Assembly (NCBI RefSeq): GCF_903815225.1
Contig: NZ_LR813084.1
Span: 1,468,501 to 1,532,500 of the forward strand
Reading direction: 5' to 3'
Length of the DNA: 64,000 bases
Source of the DNA: Delftia tsuruhatensis
GTDB taxonomy: Bacteria; Pseudomonadota; Gammaproteobacteria; Burkholderiales; Burkholderiaceae_C
Positions 8,974 to 18,708 of this stretch are shown piece by piece. Numbering within the stretch: the first letter of the stretch is position 1; each line of letters starts with the position of its first letter. The notes under the pieces are model-generated. The model searched no databases and was not told the DNA's origin. It worked only from the letters and a program-made list of their open reading frames with translations. Both the position numbers and the translations under genes were made by a program.

Positions 8974-11900
8974 ATGGGGGTGCTTCGCATGAAAGCGATC
9001 AATGGGTTGCAGGGGGCTCCGGCGCACAGCCGGCCCTGGAGCCGGTGGGGGTTGGGGCTGCTGCTGGGATCGGCGGCGCTGACGGCGCAGGCCGTGGGCG
9101 TGCGCCAGTTCAGTCCGCAGGGGGAGGTGGCCAAGGTCGAGCAGGTGGTGGTGCAGTTCGATGGCACGGCCGTGCGCTTTGGCGACCCCAAGGCGGCCGC
9201 GCCGGTCACGCTCAGCTGCAGCGATGCGGCGGCCACCCAGGGCACGGGCCGCTGGAACAGCGACCGGGAATGGGTGTTCGACTTCAAGCAGGCCCTGCCG
9301 CCCGGCGTGCGCTGCACGGCCCAGCTGGTGGCCGGCTACAAGTCGCCTGCGGGCACGGCCGTGACGGGCGCTGCCAGCTACCAGTTCCAGACCGGCGGCC
9401 CGGCCGTGCTGGACATGGCGCCCGACACCTATGAACAGATCGACGAGGAGCAGTACTTCGCGCTGCGCCTGTCGGGCCCGGCCACCGTGCAAAGCCTGCA
9501 GCAGCACATGTGGTGCACGGCCGAAGGCGTGGGCGAGCGCATTCCCGTGCGCCTGATCGACGGCAAGGAGCGCGACGAGCTGCTCAAGCACCGCGGCTGG
9601 GACAAGGCTGCTGCCAAGAACCCGCTGCAGTACGCTACGCTGGCCTGCAACCGCCGCCTGACGGCGGGCACGACCATGAAGCTGGTCTTCGGCGCCGGCA
9701 TTGCCACGCCCAATGGCGTGGCCAGCCGCCAGGACAGGCGCTTCGAGTACCGCGTGCGCGAGCCCTTCGCGGCCGAGTTCAGCTGCGAGCGCGAGAACGC
9801 CCAGGCCGCCTGCCTGCCGATCCGCCCCATGCGCCTGAGCTTCAATGCGCCCGTGCCGCGCAAGCTGGCCGAGGGCATCCGCCTGAGCAGCGGCGCCTCC
9901 AAGGTGGCGCCCGTCATCGACGGCGAATATGGCGAAAAGCTCGGCGAGGATTCGCTGGTGCAGAACCTGAGCTTCCCGGCCACCATGCAGGCCCAGGGCC
10001 GCTACACGGTGGAACTGCCGCCGCAGTTCAAGGACGCGGCGGGCCGCAGCCTGAGCAATGCCGACATGTTCCCGCTGCAGGTGGCCACGGGCGCGCTGCC
10101 GCCGCTGGCCAAGTTCGCGGCCTCGCCCTTCGGCATCGTCGAGCGCTATGCCGAGGGACCGGACGGCCCGGCCCTGCTGCCCGTGACGCTGCGCAATGTG
10201 GAGTCCGAACTGGCCACCAAGTCCCTGGATGCCAGCCGCGTGAGCACCAAGCAGCCCGGCAGCGACGCCGAGATCATTGCCTGGATGCGCCGTGTGGCGG
10301 ACTACGAGTCCTCCGACATGGACCGCAAGCGCGCCTCGCGCGACATCAAGGGCCCGCTGCCGCCCGTGATCGACAACGAAAACCGCGACTATGTGCAGAC
10401 GCGCATGCTGTCGCTGCTGGCCGGCCAGGGCGACGTCAAGACGCTGGAGCTGCCCAAGCCCGTCAAGGGCGATCCGCGCCCCTTCGAGGTGGTGGGCATT
10501 CCGCTCACGCCGGGCTTTCACGTGGTCGAGATCGCCTCGCCGCTGCTGGGGCAGTCGCTGCTCGATGAGCGCTACGGCTCGGCGCGCAGCATGTATGTGC
10601 GCACCTCGGCCCTGGTGACCAACCTGTCCGTGCACTTCAAGCTCGGCCGCGAAAACGCTGCCGCCTGGGTGACCACGCTGGACAAGGGCCAGGCCGTGGC
10701 CAATGCCAAGATCCAGGTTTCCGACTGCAACGGCAAGGTGCTGACCTCGGCCACCACCGACGCCAGCGGCGTGGCGCGCCTGGAAGGCCTGTCGCCCGAG
10801 CCGCCCCAGTGCACGGGCGGTGTCGGCTACCGCTCGCCGGCCTACTTCGTCAGCGCACGCGCCCAGGGCAAGGACGGCCAGCAGGAGCTGGCCTTCACCT
10901 GGAGCGACTGGCAGCGCGGCATCGAGTCCTGGCGCTTCAACGTGCCCACCAGCAGCAGCGCCCGGCGCGACGAAGTGGCCCACACCATCTTCGACCGCAC
11001 GCTGCTGCGTGCCGGCGAGACCGTGTCCATGAAGCACCTGATGCGTACCCAGACCGGCATAGGCCAGGGCCAGGGCGGCTTTGCGCTGCCCGAGCAGCGG
11101 CCCACGCAGCTGGTGATCACGCACGAAGGCAGCGGCCAGCAGTACACGCAGCCGCTGGAGTGGCGCTCCACGGGCACGGGAGGCCTGAGCGCCGAGAACA
11201 GCTTCTCCGTTCCCAAGGGCGCCAAGCTGGGTTCCTACTCCGTGGAGCTGCGCGGCGACGGCGGCAATGGCGCGCGCGGCCGCAGCACACGCTTCGGCAC
11301 GGGCAGCTTCCGCGTCGAGGAATTCCGCCTGCCCGTCTTCGAAGGCCGTGTCGGACCCGAAGGCAAGCAGGCCCTGGTCGGCGTCTCCAGCCTGCCGGTG
11401 CAGGTGCAGGTCAACTATGTCTCCGGTGGCCCGGCCGCCAACCTGCCGGTGCGCGTGTCGGCCCTGGTGCGGTCCACCGCGGTGGACCGCAGCGAATGGC
11501 AGGGCTTCAGCTTCTCGGCGCCGCGCAGTGCCGAGGACACGGGCCAGAGCGACGACGAGGAGGCCACGGCCTCCCAGGACAGCAAGGTGGTGGCCGACAA
11601 GCTGCCCGTGACGCTGGACCGCGAAGGCCTGGGCAAGCTCAAGATCGAGAACCTGCCCAGGCAGCGCGAGCCGCGCGAGCTGCTGATCGAGGCCAGCTAC
11701 GCCGACCCCAATGGCGAGGTGCAGACCCTGCGCAGCACGCAGACGCTGTGGCCCGCGGCCGTGGTCGCCGGCGTGCGCGCCGAAAACTGGATCACCACGG
11801 GGCGCAAACTCCAGTTCCAGGCACTGGCCCTGGGCGTCGACGGCAAGCCCCAGGCCGGCGTGCCGGTCAAGGTCGAGGCGATCTCGCGCGTCACCACCTC

Positions 11901-14900
11901 CAGCCGCAAGCGCCTGGTCGGCGGCTTCTACAGCTACGACAACCAGACCGCGCTCAAGTCCATGGGCACGGTGTGCTCGGGCAGCAGCGATGCCCAGGGC
12001 CTGGTGCAATGCGAGGCCCAGCTGTCGCAGCCCGGCGAGGTCGAGCTGATCGTCACCGCCTCCGACAAGGAAGGCCGCGCGGCCCAGGCCGCCTCCAGCG
12101 TCTGGGTCACGCGCCAGGGCGAGTTGTGGTTCGGTGGCGAGGACCATGACCGCATGGACGTGCTGCCTGAAAAGCGCAGCTACGAGCCCGGCGAGACCGC
12201 GCGTTTCCAGGTGCGCATGCCCTTCCGCTATGCGACGGCCCTGGTCGCAGTGGAGCGCGAGGGCATCGTCAGCACCCAGGTCATGCAGCTCAACGGCCAG
12301 AACCCGACCGTGGAACTCAAGGTCCAGCCCGACTGGGGCCCCAACGTCTACGTGAGCGTGCTGGCCTTGCGCGGACGGCTGCGCGAGGTGCCCTGGTACA
12401 GCTTCTTCACCTGGGGCTTCAAGGCACCGCGCGAGTGGTGGAATGCCTTCTGGTACGAGGGCAAGGAATACATCGCGCCCACGGCCCTGGTCGATCTGTC
12501 CAAGCCGGCCTACCGTCTGGGCATGGCCGAGATCCGCGTGGGCACCAAGGCCCACCGCATCGACGTCAAGGTCACGGCCGACCAGGCCAGCTACCAGGTG
12601 CGCGGCACCGCCAAGGTCACGGTCAGCGCCACGCTGCCCGATGGCAAGCCCGCTGCCGGTGCCGAAGTGGCGCTGGCCGTGGTGGACCAGGCCCTGCTGG
12701 AACTCATGCCCAACACCAGTTGGCAACTGGCCGATGCCATGCTGCGCCGGCGCGACTGGGGCGTGCAGACCTCCACCGCGCAGATGGAGGTGATCGGCCG
12801 GCGCCACTATGGCCGCAAGGCCGTGGCCGCAGGCGGCGGCGGTGGCCGAAGCCAGACGCGCGAGCTGTTCGACACACTGCTGCTGTGGAATCCGCGCGTG
12901 GTGCTCGATGCCCAGGGCAAGGCCCAGGTCAGCGTGCCGCTCAACGACTCGCTGACCACCTTCCAGGTGGTGGCCGTGGCCGACCAGGGCCTGGCGCTGT
13001 TCGGCACGGGCCAGGCGCCCATCCGCACGGCCCAGGACCTGCAGATCATCAGCGGCCTGCCGCCGCTGGTGCGCGAGGAGGACCAGTTCCGCGCCCAGGT
13101 CACGCTGCGCAACACCTCGGCCAAGGCCATGAAGGTCCAGGTCACGCCGCGTGCCACTTTGTTGGAGCTGGCGCAGCAGACCGTGGACATTCCCGCCGGC
13201 GAGGCGCGCGAGGTGGCCTGGAACGTGACGGCGCCGGCCCAGTTGGGCCAGACGCGCGCCGAGGCGCTGATCTGGGAGATCGAGGCGCGTGATACCGCAG
13301 GCGGTGACAAGCCCGCCAGCGACAGGCTCAAGATCAGCCAGCGCATCATCCCGGCCGTGCCGCTGACGGTGCAGCAGGGCACGCTGATGCAGGTCGACGG
13401 CAGCATCAACCTGCCCGTGCAACTGCCGGCCGATGCCCTGGCCGGCCGTGGCGGCCTGCGCATGTCGCTGGCACCCAAGCTGGCCGAAGGCCTTCCTGGC
13501 GTGCGTGACTGGTGGGCGCGCTACCCGTACAGCTGCCTGGAGCAGGTCACCAGCAAGGCCGTGGGCATGAGTGATGCCACGCTGTGGCAAAGCACGATGG
13601 GCCAGTTGCCCAACTACCTGGACGGCGACGGCCTGGCCAGCTACTTCCCGCTGGGCGCAAACACAGCGGCGCGCGGCAGCGATGCGCTGACCGCGCATCT
13701 GCTGAACCTCTCGGCCCTGGCCCAGGGCGTGGACAAGCGCTTCGTGCTGCCTGCGGCCGAGCGCGAGCGCATGGAAAACGGACTGATCGCCTTCGTCGAG
13801 GGCCGCATCCAGCGCAACTTCTGGAGTCCGCGCAAGGACCTGGACATGCGCAAGCTGGCCGCCATCCAGGCGCTGGCGCTGACGGGCCGCGCCAACCCCC
13901 GCATGCTCGACAGCATCACGATCGCGCCCAACGACTGGCCCACGCATGCCGTCATCGACTGGGTGGCCCTGCTCAAGCACGTGCGCGAGCTACCCCAGCG
14001 CGACGCCCAGCTGGCCCAGGCACAGCAGATCCTGCGTGCGCGCCTGAGCTTCCAGGGCACGCGCGTGGGCTTCAGCAACGAGCAGGATGACCAGTGGTGG
14101 TGGCTGATGCAGGGCCCCGAGGTCAACCTCGCGCGCCTGATGCTCGTGAACATGGACGACCCGACCTGGAAGGACGACCTGCCGCGGCTGGCCAACGGCT
14201 TCATCTCGCGCCAGGCCAATGGCGCCTGGAGCACGACCACGGCCAACCTGTGGGGCGCTCTGGCCCTGCAGCGCTTCTCGCAGCAGTTCGAGGCCACGCC
14301 CGTCACGGGCGCCACCCAGGCGGCCCTGGGTGCCGCCCAGGCCCGTGTGGACTGGAGCCAGGTCACGCGCATGCGCGCCAGCGACAGCGAGGGGGCGGCC
14401 CACCAGGCCTCCAGCTTCGGCGCGACCACGGTGGTCGGTGGCCTGCGCAACAACACCATGTTCCTGCCGTGGAGCGCGGTGGGTGATGCCCGCAAGGGTC
14501 AGCTGACGGTGACCCAGCAGGGCACCGGCAAGCCCTGGCTCACGCTGCAGTCTGTGGCGGCCGTGCAGCTCAAGGCGCCGTTCAGCGCCGGCTACACCGT
14601 CACGCGCACGGTCCAGCCCGTGGAACAGGCCGACAAGGGCCTGCCCGCAGGCCAGTACTCGCGAGGCGACGTGCTGCGCGTGACGCTGGAGGTGCAGGCA
14701 AAGACCGACATGACCTGGGTGGCCATCACCGACCCCGTGCCCACGGGCGCCACCATCCTGGGGGGCGGACTGGGGCGCGACTCGGAGATCGCCTCGGGCG
14801 GCGAGCGCGCCGAAGGCTCGGGCTGGCTGGCCTACGAGGAGCGCAGCTTCGAGGCCTACCGCGCCTACTACCAGTACCTGCCCAAGGGCAATACGCGCGT

Positions 14901-15030
14901 GGAATACACCGTGCGGCTGAACAATGCCGGCGACTTCGCGCTGCCGCCCACGCGGGTGGAGGCGCTTTACGCGCCCGAGATGTTCGGCGAGGTTCCCAAC
15001 GCCCGCATCAAGGTGAGCGACAAGCGCTGA
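8974..15030 (+). CDS. Bacterial alpha-2-macroglobulin with thioester
   Basis: 2018 residues, the size of large YfhM-type bacterial alpha-2-macroglobulins, which trap proteases in the periplasm and are thought to defend the envelope together with PBP1C. The N-terminus has a signal-type hydrophobic stretch (WGLGLLLGSAALTAQA). Multiple beta-sandwich macroglobulin domains follow, then a complement-like alpha-helical domain whose thioester motif CLEQ is intact (Cys1521 in YPYSCLEQVTSK). The bait region probably includes the Gly-rich stretch AAGGGGGRSQTREL (near residue 1290), ahead of LLLWNPRVVLDAQGKA. No lipobox is evident, unlike many family members. GAAGGGA at about 8960 supports the first ATG; a Met at 8989 is an alternative. 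pbpC, normally adjacent, lies 4.8 kb downstream. Confidence 0.92.
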   Translation: MGVLRMKAINGLQGAPAHSRPWSRWGLGLLLGSAALTAQAVGVRQFSPQGEVAKVEQVVVQFDGTAVRFGDPKAAAPVTLSCSDAAATQGTGRWNSDREWVFDFKQALPPGVRCTAQLVAGYKSPAGTAVTGAASYQFQTGGPAVLDMAPDTYEQIDEEQYFALRLSGPATVQSLQQHMWCTAEGVGERIPVRLIDGKERDELLKHRGWDKAAAKNPLQYATLACNRRLTAGTTMKLVFGAGIATPNGVASRQDRRFEYRVREPFAAEFSCERENAQAACLPIRPMRLSFNAPVPRKLAEGIRLSSGASKVAPVIDGEYGEKLGEDSLVQNLSFPATMQAQGRYTVELPPQFKDAAGRSLSNADMFPLQVATGALPPLAKFAASPFGIVERYAEGPDGPALLPVTLRNVESELATKSLDASRVSTKQPGSDAEIIAWMRRVADYESSDMDRKRASRDIKGPLPPVIDNENRDYVQTRMLSLLAGQGDVKTLELPKPVKGDPRPFEVVGIPLTPGFHVVEIASPLLGQSLLDERYGSARSMYVRTSALVTNLSVHFKLGRENAAAWVTTLDKGQAVANAKIQVSDCNGKVLTSATTDASGVARLEGLSPEPPQCTGGVGYRSPAYFVSARAQGKDGQQELAFTWSDWQRGIESWRFNVPTSSSARRDEVAHTIFDRTLLRAGETVSMKHLMRTQTGIGQGQGGFALPEQRPTQLVITHEGSGQQYTQPLEWRSTGTGGLSAENSFSVPKGAKLGSYSVELRGDGGNGARGRSTRFGTGSFRVEEFRLPVFEGRVGPEGKQALVGVSSLPVQVQVNYVSGGPAANLPVRVSALVRSTAVDRSEWQGFSFSAPRSAEDTGQSDDEEATASQDSKVVADKLPVTLDREGLGKLKIENLPRQREPRELLIEASYADPNGEVQTLRSTQTLWPAAVVAGVRAENWITTGRKLQFQALALGVDGKPQAGVPVKVEAISRVTTSSRKRLVGGFYSYDNQTALKSMGTVCSGSSDAQGLVQCEAQLSQPGEVELIVTASDKEGRAAQAASSVWVTRQGELWFGGEDHDRMDVLPEKRSYEPGETARFQVRMPFRYATALVAVEREGIVSTQVMQLNGQNPTVELKVQPDWGPNVYVSVLALRGRLREVPWYSFFTWGFKAPREWWNAFWYEGKEYIAPTALVDLSKPAYRLGMAEIRVGTKAHRIDVKVTADQASYQVRGTAKVTVSATLPDGKPAAGAEVALAVVDQALLELMPNTSWQLADAMLRRRDWGVQTSTAQMEVIGRRHYGRKAVAAGGGGGRSQTRELFDTLLLWNPRVVLDAQGKAQVSVPLNDSLTTFQVVAVADQGLALFGTGQAPIRTAQDLQIISGLPPLVREEDQFRAQVTLRNTSAKAMKVQVTPRATLLELAQQTVDIPAGEAREVAWNVTAPAQLGQTRAEALIWEIEARDTAGGDKPASDRLKISQRIIPAVPLTVQQGTLMQVDGSINLPVQLPADALAGRGGLRMSLAPKLAEGLPGVRDWWARYPYSCLEQVTSKAVGMSDATLWQSTMGQLPNYLDGDGLASYFPLGANTAARGSDALTAHLLNLSALAQGVDKRFVLPAAERERMENGLIAFVEGRIQRNFWSPRKDLDMRKLAAIQALALTGRANPRMLDSITIAPNDWPTHAVIDWVALLKHVRELPQRDAQLAQAQQILRARLSFQGTRVGFSNEQDDQWWWLMQGPEVNLARLMLVNMDDPTWKDDLPRLANGFISRQANGAWSTTTANLWGALALQRFSQQFEATPVTGATQAALGAAQARVDWSQVTRMRASDSEGAAHQASSFGATTVVGGLRNNTMFLPWSAVGDARKGQLTVTQQGTGKPWLTLQSVAAVQLKAPFSAGYTVTRTVQPVEQADKGLPAGQYSRGDVLRVTLEVQAKTDMTWVAITDPVPTGATILGGGLGRDSEIASGGERAEGSGWLAYEERSFEAYRAYYQYLPKGNTRVEYTVRLNNAGDFALPPTRVEALYAPEMFGEVPNARIKVSDKR

Positions 15031-15053
15031 TGCAGCGTTGATGGCGCCCTGAC

Positions 15054-15103
15054 AAGGGGGCGGCCCTGCGGCCTATGATGGCTGCAGGACCGCCCCCTTT
15101 TTT
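15054..15103 (+). terminator. Strong intrinsic terminator after the macroglobulin gene
   Basis: GGGGGCGG (15056-15063) pairs with CCGCCCCC (15090-15097), with an inner CCTGC/GCAGG stem, followed by TTTTTT (15098-15103). It separates the macroglobulin gene from the interloper genes ahead of pbpC. Confidence 0.85.
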
Positions 15104-15119
15104 CATCACCCTCCGCTCC

Positions 15120-15647
15120 ATGGCACAAGTCATCCTCTCTCCGGTTCCCGCAGGCAGCGCCCTGCAGGACCGCCTCAAGACCGCCTATTTCCACGACAGC
15201 TACCAGCTGCAATTGCCGGACGACGGCAGCAGCCCCATGGCGCTGTACCTGCGCGCCGTGGGACGCACGCCGGGCTGGATCGACTTCCTGATGCGCATGC
15301 GCAACCGCATGGTGGCGCCCTTCGGCATCAAGGACCTGGGCACCCTCAGCGGCGTGGATGCGCAGCGGGCTCCATCGAGCTACCGCGTGGGTGACCGCGC
15401 CGGCATCTTTCGCGTTCATTCGCTGAGCGACGACGAGGTGGTGCTGGGCGACAGCGACAGGCATCTGGATGTGCAGGTCTCCCTCATGAAGCTGCCCCGG
15501 CCCGAAGGCGGGTCGTCCAGCACATTCACCGTCGCCATGTCCACCGTGGTCCATGTGCACAATGCCCTGGGCCGCATCTACATGCTGGGCGTGGCGCCGG
15601 CACACCGCGTCATCGCGCCGGCGGTGGTCGCCCGGCTGGCCGGCTGA
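15120..15647 (+). CDS. DUF2867 domain protein
   Basis: About 175 residues from the ATG at 15120 (MAQVILSPVP); an earlier in-frame ATG at 15075 lies inside the preceding terminator and is rejected. The fold matches the DUF2867 family: an N-terminal FHDSYQL segment, GWIDFLMRMRNRMV, and the hallmark end FTVAMSTVVHVHNALGR then YMLGVAPAHRVIAP. No signal peptide or membrane segment. Function of the family is unknown. The next gene starts 12 bp after its stop, so they are probably co-transcribed. Confidence 0.8.
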   Translation: MAQVILSPVPAGSALQDRLKTAYFHDSYQLQLPDDGSSPMALYLRAVGRTPGWIDFLMRMRNRMVAPFGIKDLGTLSGVDAQRAPSSYRVGDRAGIFRVHSLSDDEVVLGDSDRHLDVQVSLMKLPRPEGGSSSTFTVAMSTVVHVHNALGRIYMLGVAPAHRVIAPAVVARLAG

Positions 15648-15659
15648 AAGCCGCGACAC

Positions 15660-15986
15660 ATGGAGCCGTCGACCGTCCAGGCCGTGAAGCTGGCCATCGT
15701 GGCGGCCACGGGCCTGTCCAAGGATGCCCTGCATGTCTACGTGGGCCTGGCGACGGCGCTTGCCGCATGCGCGCTGCTGCGCAGGCCCCTGGGCAGCTGG
15801 ACTCCCGTGCTGGCCGTCCTGGCCGTCGCGGTGGGGGGCGAACTGCTCGACATGCGCGACGATGTCGCCAGCTTCGGTCACTGGCGCTGGGGCGCCAGCC
15901 TGCATGATGTCGCCAACACCGTGTTCTGGCCTGCCGTGCTGTGCGCGCTGGCGCGCTGGACCGGGGTGCTCGGAAGCCGCGACTGA
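15660..15986 (+). CDS. Small integral membrane protein of unknown function
   Basis: 108 residues with three or four hydrophobic segments (about 7-17, 26-42, 48-62, 86-100). Polar residues retained in and between them (KDALHVYVGL, GGELLDMRDD, WGASLHDVANT) recall VanZ-like small membrane proteins, but the resemblance is too weak to name it. It follows the DUF2867 gene by 12 bp. Confidence 0.6.
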   Translation: MEPSTVQAVKLAIVAATGLSKDALHVYVGLATALAACALLRRPLGSWTPVLAVLAVAVGGELLDMRDDVASFGHWRWGASLHDVANTVFWPAVLCALARWTGVLGSRD

Positions 15987-16026
15987 CGTCAGCAAAGCGG
16001 AAGCCTTTGGTGTTTCCGTCTGACGT
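15986..16026. repeat. Inverted repeat at the 3' end of the small membrane gene
   Basis: ACGTCAG (15986-15992) and CTGACGT (16020-16026) form a perfect 7-bp outer stem; CGGAA and TTCCG make an inner stem around a loop of about 11 nt. It starts at the last base of the stop codon and has no T run, so it may be an mRNA 3' structure or an operator upstream of the BCCT gene. Confidence 0.5.
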
Positions 16027-16172
16027 GCGTCGCCGCGCCGGCGCTGCATACTTGCGGCCTTTGCCCGGCGGACATCCCCCGAGCAGGGAAGGCAGCCCGC
16101 CCCACGAAGGCCGGGCCTGCACCATTGCACATCGGTTCCCGGGCACACCATTGATCACGAGAGAGAGGGTAC

Positions 16173-18275
16173 ATGCCAGACACGAATACCGATCCCCGGG
16201 CCGGGCTCCATCCACCGGATGCCCCGGATACCTCCGGCGCCGCCCCGCCGCAGGCCGCCCCGCCATCGCCCGCCGATCCCGCGCCGCGCATCACCTTCTC
16301 CGGGCCCGTCGTCATTCCATCGCTGCTGGTCCTGGGCCTTTTGCTGCTGTACTGCGGCCTGCTGCCGGACAATGCAGACCGGCTGTTCTCCAGTGCCCAG
16401 GCCTGGGTGGTGGGGCACATGGACTGGTTCTACGCCGTCGCGGTCACGCTGTTCCTGGCCTTTCTGATCTTCGTGGCGTCCAGCCGCTTCGGCGATATCC
16501 GGCTGGGCCCCGACGATGCCGAGCCCGAATTCAGCTTCATCTCCTGGACCGCCATGCTGTTTGCCGCGGGCATGGGCATCGGCCTCATGTACTTCGGCGT
16601 GGGCGAGCCGCTGCAGCATTTCCTCAAGCCCCCCACGGCCGTGCCCTCCACGCCGGCCGCCGCGCGCGAGGCGCTGCAGTCCACGTTCTTCCACTGGGGC
16701 TTCCACGCCTGGGCCGTCTACGGGACCATGGGCCTGGTGCTGGCCTATTTCGGCTTTCGCTACAACCTGCCGCTGACCATGCGCTCGGGCCTGTACCCGC
16801 TGCTGGGCAAGCGCATCGACGGGCCCATCGGGCACAGCGTCGATGCCTTCGCGCTGGTGGGCACCATCGCCGGCATCGCCACCACGCTGGGCTATGGCGC
16901 GCTGCAGCTGGCCGCGGGCCTGCACACGCTGACCGGCTGGGACACGTCCACGGCGGTGTTTCGCATCTCGGTCATCGTCATCGTCGTCGCTCTGGCCGGG
17001 CTGTCGGCCGTCTCGGGCCTGGACAAGGGCGTGCGCCGCCTGAGCGAGTTCAATCTCGTGCTGGCCTTCATCCTGCTGGCCTTCGTCATCGTCGCGGGGC
17101 CCACGGTTTTCCTGTTCGAGGCGCTGAGCGAGAACATCGGCAACTACCTCTCGGGCCTGGTGCAGCTGTCGTTCCGCACCTTCGCCTATGAGCCGCCCAA
17201 CCAGGATGGCTGGTTCGGCGGATGGACCATCCTGTACTGGGCCTGGTGGATCTCCTGGTCGCCCTTCGTGGGCATGTTCATCGCGCGCATCTCGCGCGGG
17301 CGCACCATCCGCCAGTTCGTGACGGGCGTGCTGCTGGTGCCCACGGCCTTCAACCTGCTGTGGATGACGGCCTTCGGCAACAGCGCCATCTGGATAGACA
17401 CCCATGTGGCCATGGGGGCCCTGGGCCAGACGGCGGGCAACGTCGATGCGCTGCTGTTCCGCTTCTTCGAATACCTGCCCTGGTTCAAGCCCGTGGCCTG
17501 GCTCACCATCGTGCTGATCGCGGTGTTCTTCGTGACCTCGGCAGACTCGGGCGCCTTCGTGGTGGACAACATCGCCTCGCGCGGCCATGCGCGCTCGCCG
17601 GTCTGGCAGCGCCTGTTCTGGGCGGCCGTGCTGGGCGTGACGGCCATGGTGCTGATGCTGGCCGGCGGCCTCAAGGCCTTGCAGGCCATGACGCTGGTGG
17701 CGGCCCTGCCCGTGGCGGTCATCATGCTGTCGCTGTGCTACGGCCTGTGGCGGGGCCTGCTGGCCGATCGCGCGCACTTCTCGCCGGACCTGGCGCCGGC
17801 CACCAGCTTCTGGAGCGGCCAGCACTGGCGCAAGCGACTGGAGCAGATCGTGCACCAGCCTTCGCGCTCCGATGTGCGCCGCTTCCTGTCGACCGTGGTG
17901 CTGCCCGCCATGCGCGAGGTGGCGGCCGAGATGCACAAGCGCGGGGTCGAGGCCGTGGTCAGCGAAGACCTGGATGGCGAGGGCGCCGTGCGCCTGACCG
18001 TGCCAGATCCTTCGCTGCGCGACTTCGTCTACGGCGTGCGCAGCACGCGGCGCGCCGTGCCCACCTTCATGGTGCGCGATGCCGCCAGCGAGGGCGAGCA
18101 CCGCCATGTCCACGAGCCCATCACCTTCTTCGAGGACGGTCGCCTGGGTCATGACATCCAGTACCTGCGCGGCGAGGAGATCATCGCCGACATCCTGCGC
18201 CACTACGAGCGCTACCTGTCGCTGAGCGCCGACCAGCGCACGCACCTGCTCAACCGCGCGCCCGGGCACAGCTGA
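16173..18275 (+). CDS. betT: BCCT-family choline/betaine transporter, BetT-like
   Basis: 700 residues. BCCT carriers take up choline, betaine or carnitine with proton or sodium coupling. Twelve membrane segments fill residues about 45-550. The family signatures are clear: SWTAMLFAAGMGIGLMYFG, the Trp-rich helix WTILYWAWWISWSPFVGMF, and SADSGAFVVDN. An about 150-residue hydrophilic C-terminal domain (PSRSDVRRFLSTV onward) is like that of BetT, where it takes part in osmotic regulation. GAGAGAGGG upstream of the ATG at 16173 serves as ribosome site. No bet oxidation genes are nearby, so a role in osmoprotection is inferred. Confidence 0.92.
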   Translation: MPDTNTDPRAGLHPPDAPDTSGAAPPQAAPPSPADPAPRITFSGPVVIPSLLVLGLLLLYCGLLPDNADRLFSSAQAWVVGHMDWFYAVAVTLFLAFLIFVASSRFGDIRLGPDDAEPEFSFISWTAMLFAAGMGIGLMYFGVGEPLQHFLKPPTAVPSTPAAAREALQSTFFHWGFHAWAVYGTMGLVLAYFGFRYNLPLTMRSGLYPLLGKRIDGPIGHSVDAFALVGTIAGIATTLGYGALQLAAGLHTLTGWDTSTAVFRISVIVIVVALAGLSAVSGLDKGVRRLSEFNLVLAFILLAFVIVAGPTVFLFEALSENIGNYLSGLVQLSFRTFAYEPPNQDGWFGGWTILYWAWWISWSPFVGMFIARISRGRTIRQFVTGVLLVPTAFNLLWMTAFGNSAIWIDTHVAMGALGQTAGNVDALLFRFFEYLPWFKPVAWLTIVLIAVFFVTSADSGAFVVDNIASRGHARSPVWQRLFWAAVLGVTAMVLMLAGGLKALQAMTLVAALPVAVIMLSLCYGLWRGLLADRAHFSPDLAPATSFWSGQHWRKRLEQIVHQPSRSDVRRFLSTVVLPAMREVAAEMHKRGVEAVVSEDLDGEGAVRLTVPDPSLRDFVYGVRSTRRAVPTFMVRDAASEGEHRHVHEPITFFEDGRLGHDIQYLRGEEIIADILRHYERYLSLSADQRTHLLNRAPGHS

Positions 18276-18318
18276 GCGCGGTGCTACAGTGGCCGCTCCA
18301 TCGTCGCCGAGGAACACC

Positions 18319-18708
18319 ATGTCCGGTCCCGCATCCGCAGGCCTGTTCATCTACGCCAAGCAGCCCGACAGGCTGGCGCTGTTCTACATGGAGGTGCTGG
18401 GCCTGCGCATGCAGCACCATACGTCCGAACTGATCGTGCTGCAGTCCCCCGGCCTGCAGATGGTGCTGCATGCCGTGCCCGAGGCGATCGCGCGGCACAT
18501 CACCATCACCGAGCCGCCGCAGCCGCGCGAGAACGTGGCCCTCAAGTTCTTTGCCACCGTGCAGAGCTTTGCGGCCGTGCGTCCCCTGGTCATCGCCCAT
18601 GGCGGCCAACTGTGGGAGCAATCCTGGCAAGGGCCTGGCTTTCGCGTCTGCAACGCCATGGACCCCGAGGGCAATATGTTCCAGCTGCGCGAGCCGCTGC
18701 CCGGGTGA
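18319..18708 (+). CDS. VOC (glyoxalase/bleomycin-resistance fold) family protein
   Basis: 129 residues from the ATG at 18319, preceded by GAGGA. One vicinal-oxygen-chelate domain: an N-terminal FIYAKQPDRLALFYMEVLGL unit and the C-terminal VCNAMDPEGNMFQLREP, the usual DPxGN strand. Such proteins are metal-dependent isomerases, dioxygenases or resistance proteins; the substrate is not predictable. The stop codon overlaps the start of the following broken gene (TGATG). Confidence 0.85.
   Translation: MSGPASAGLFIYAKQPDRLALFYMEVLGLRMQHHTSELIVLQSPGLQMVLHAVPEAIARHITITEPPQPRENVALKFFATVQSFAAVRPLVIAHGGQLWEQSWQGPGFRVCNAMDPEGNMFQLREPLPG

Noticed and set aside
8887..13980. 1697-codon open frame on the minus strand
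   Set aside because: It lies antisense to the macroglobulin gene; composition is a His/Gln/Arg/Gly-rich artefact of GC-rich codon bias, with no family resemblance or ribosome site.
15075..15119. Upstream start of the DUF2867 gene at 15075
   Set aside because: The segment is the second half of the macroglobulin terminator and has no family similarity.
16155..18350. 731-codon open frame on the minus strand
   Set aside because: Shadow of the BCCT transporter gene; low-complexity His/Gly/Arg/Gln product.
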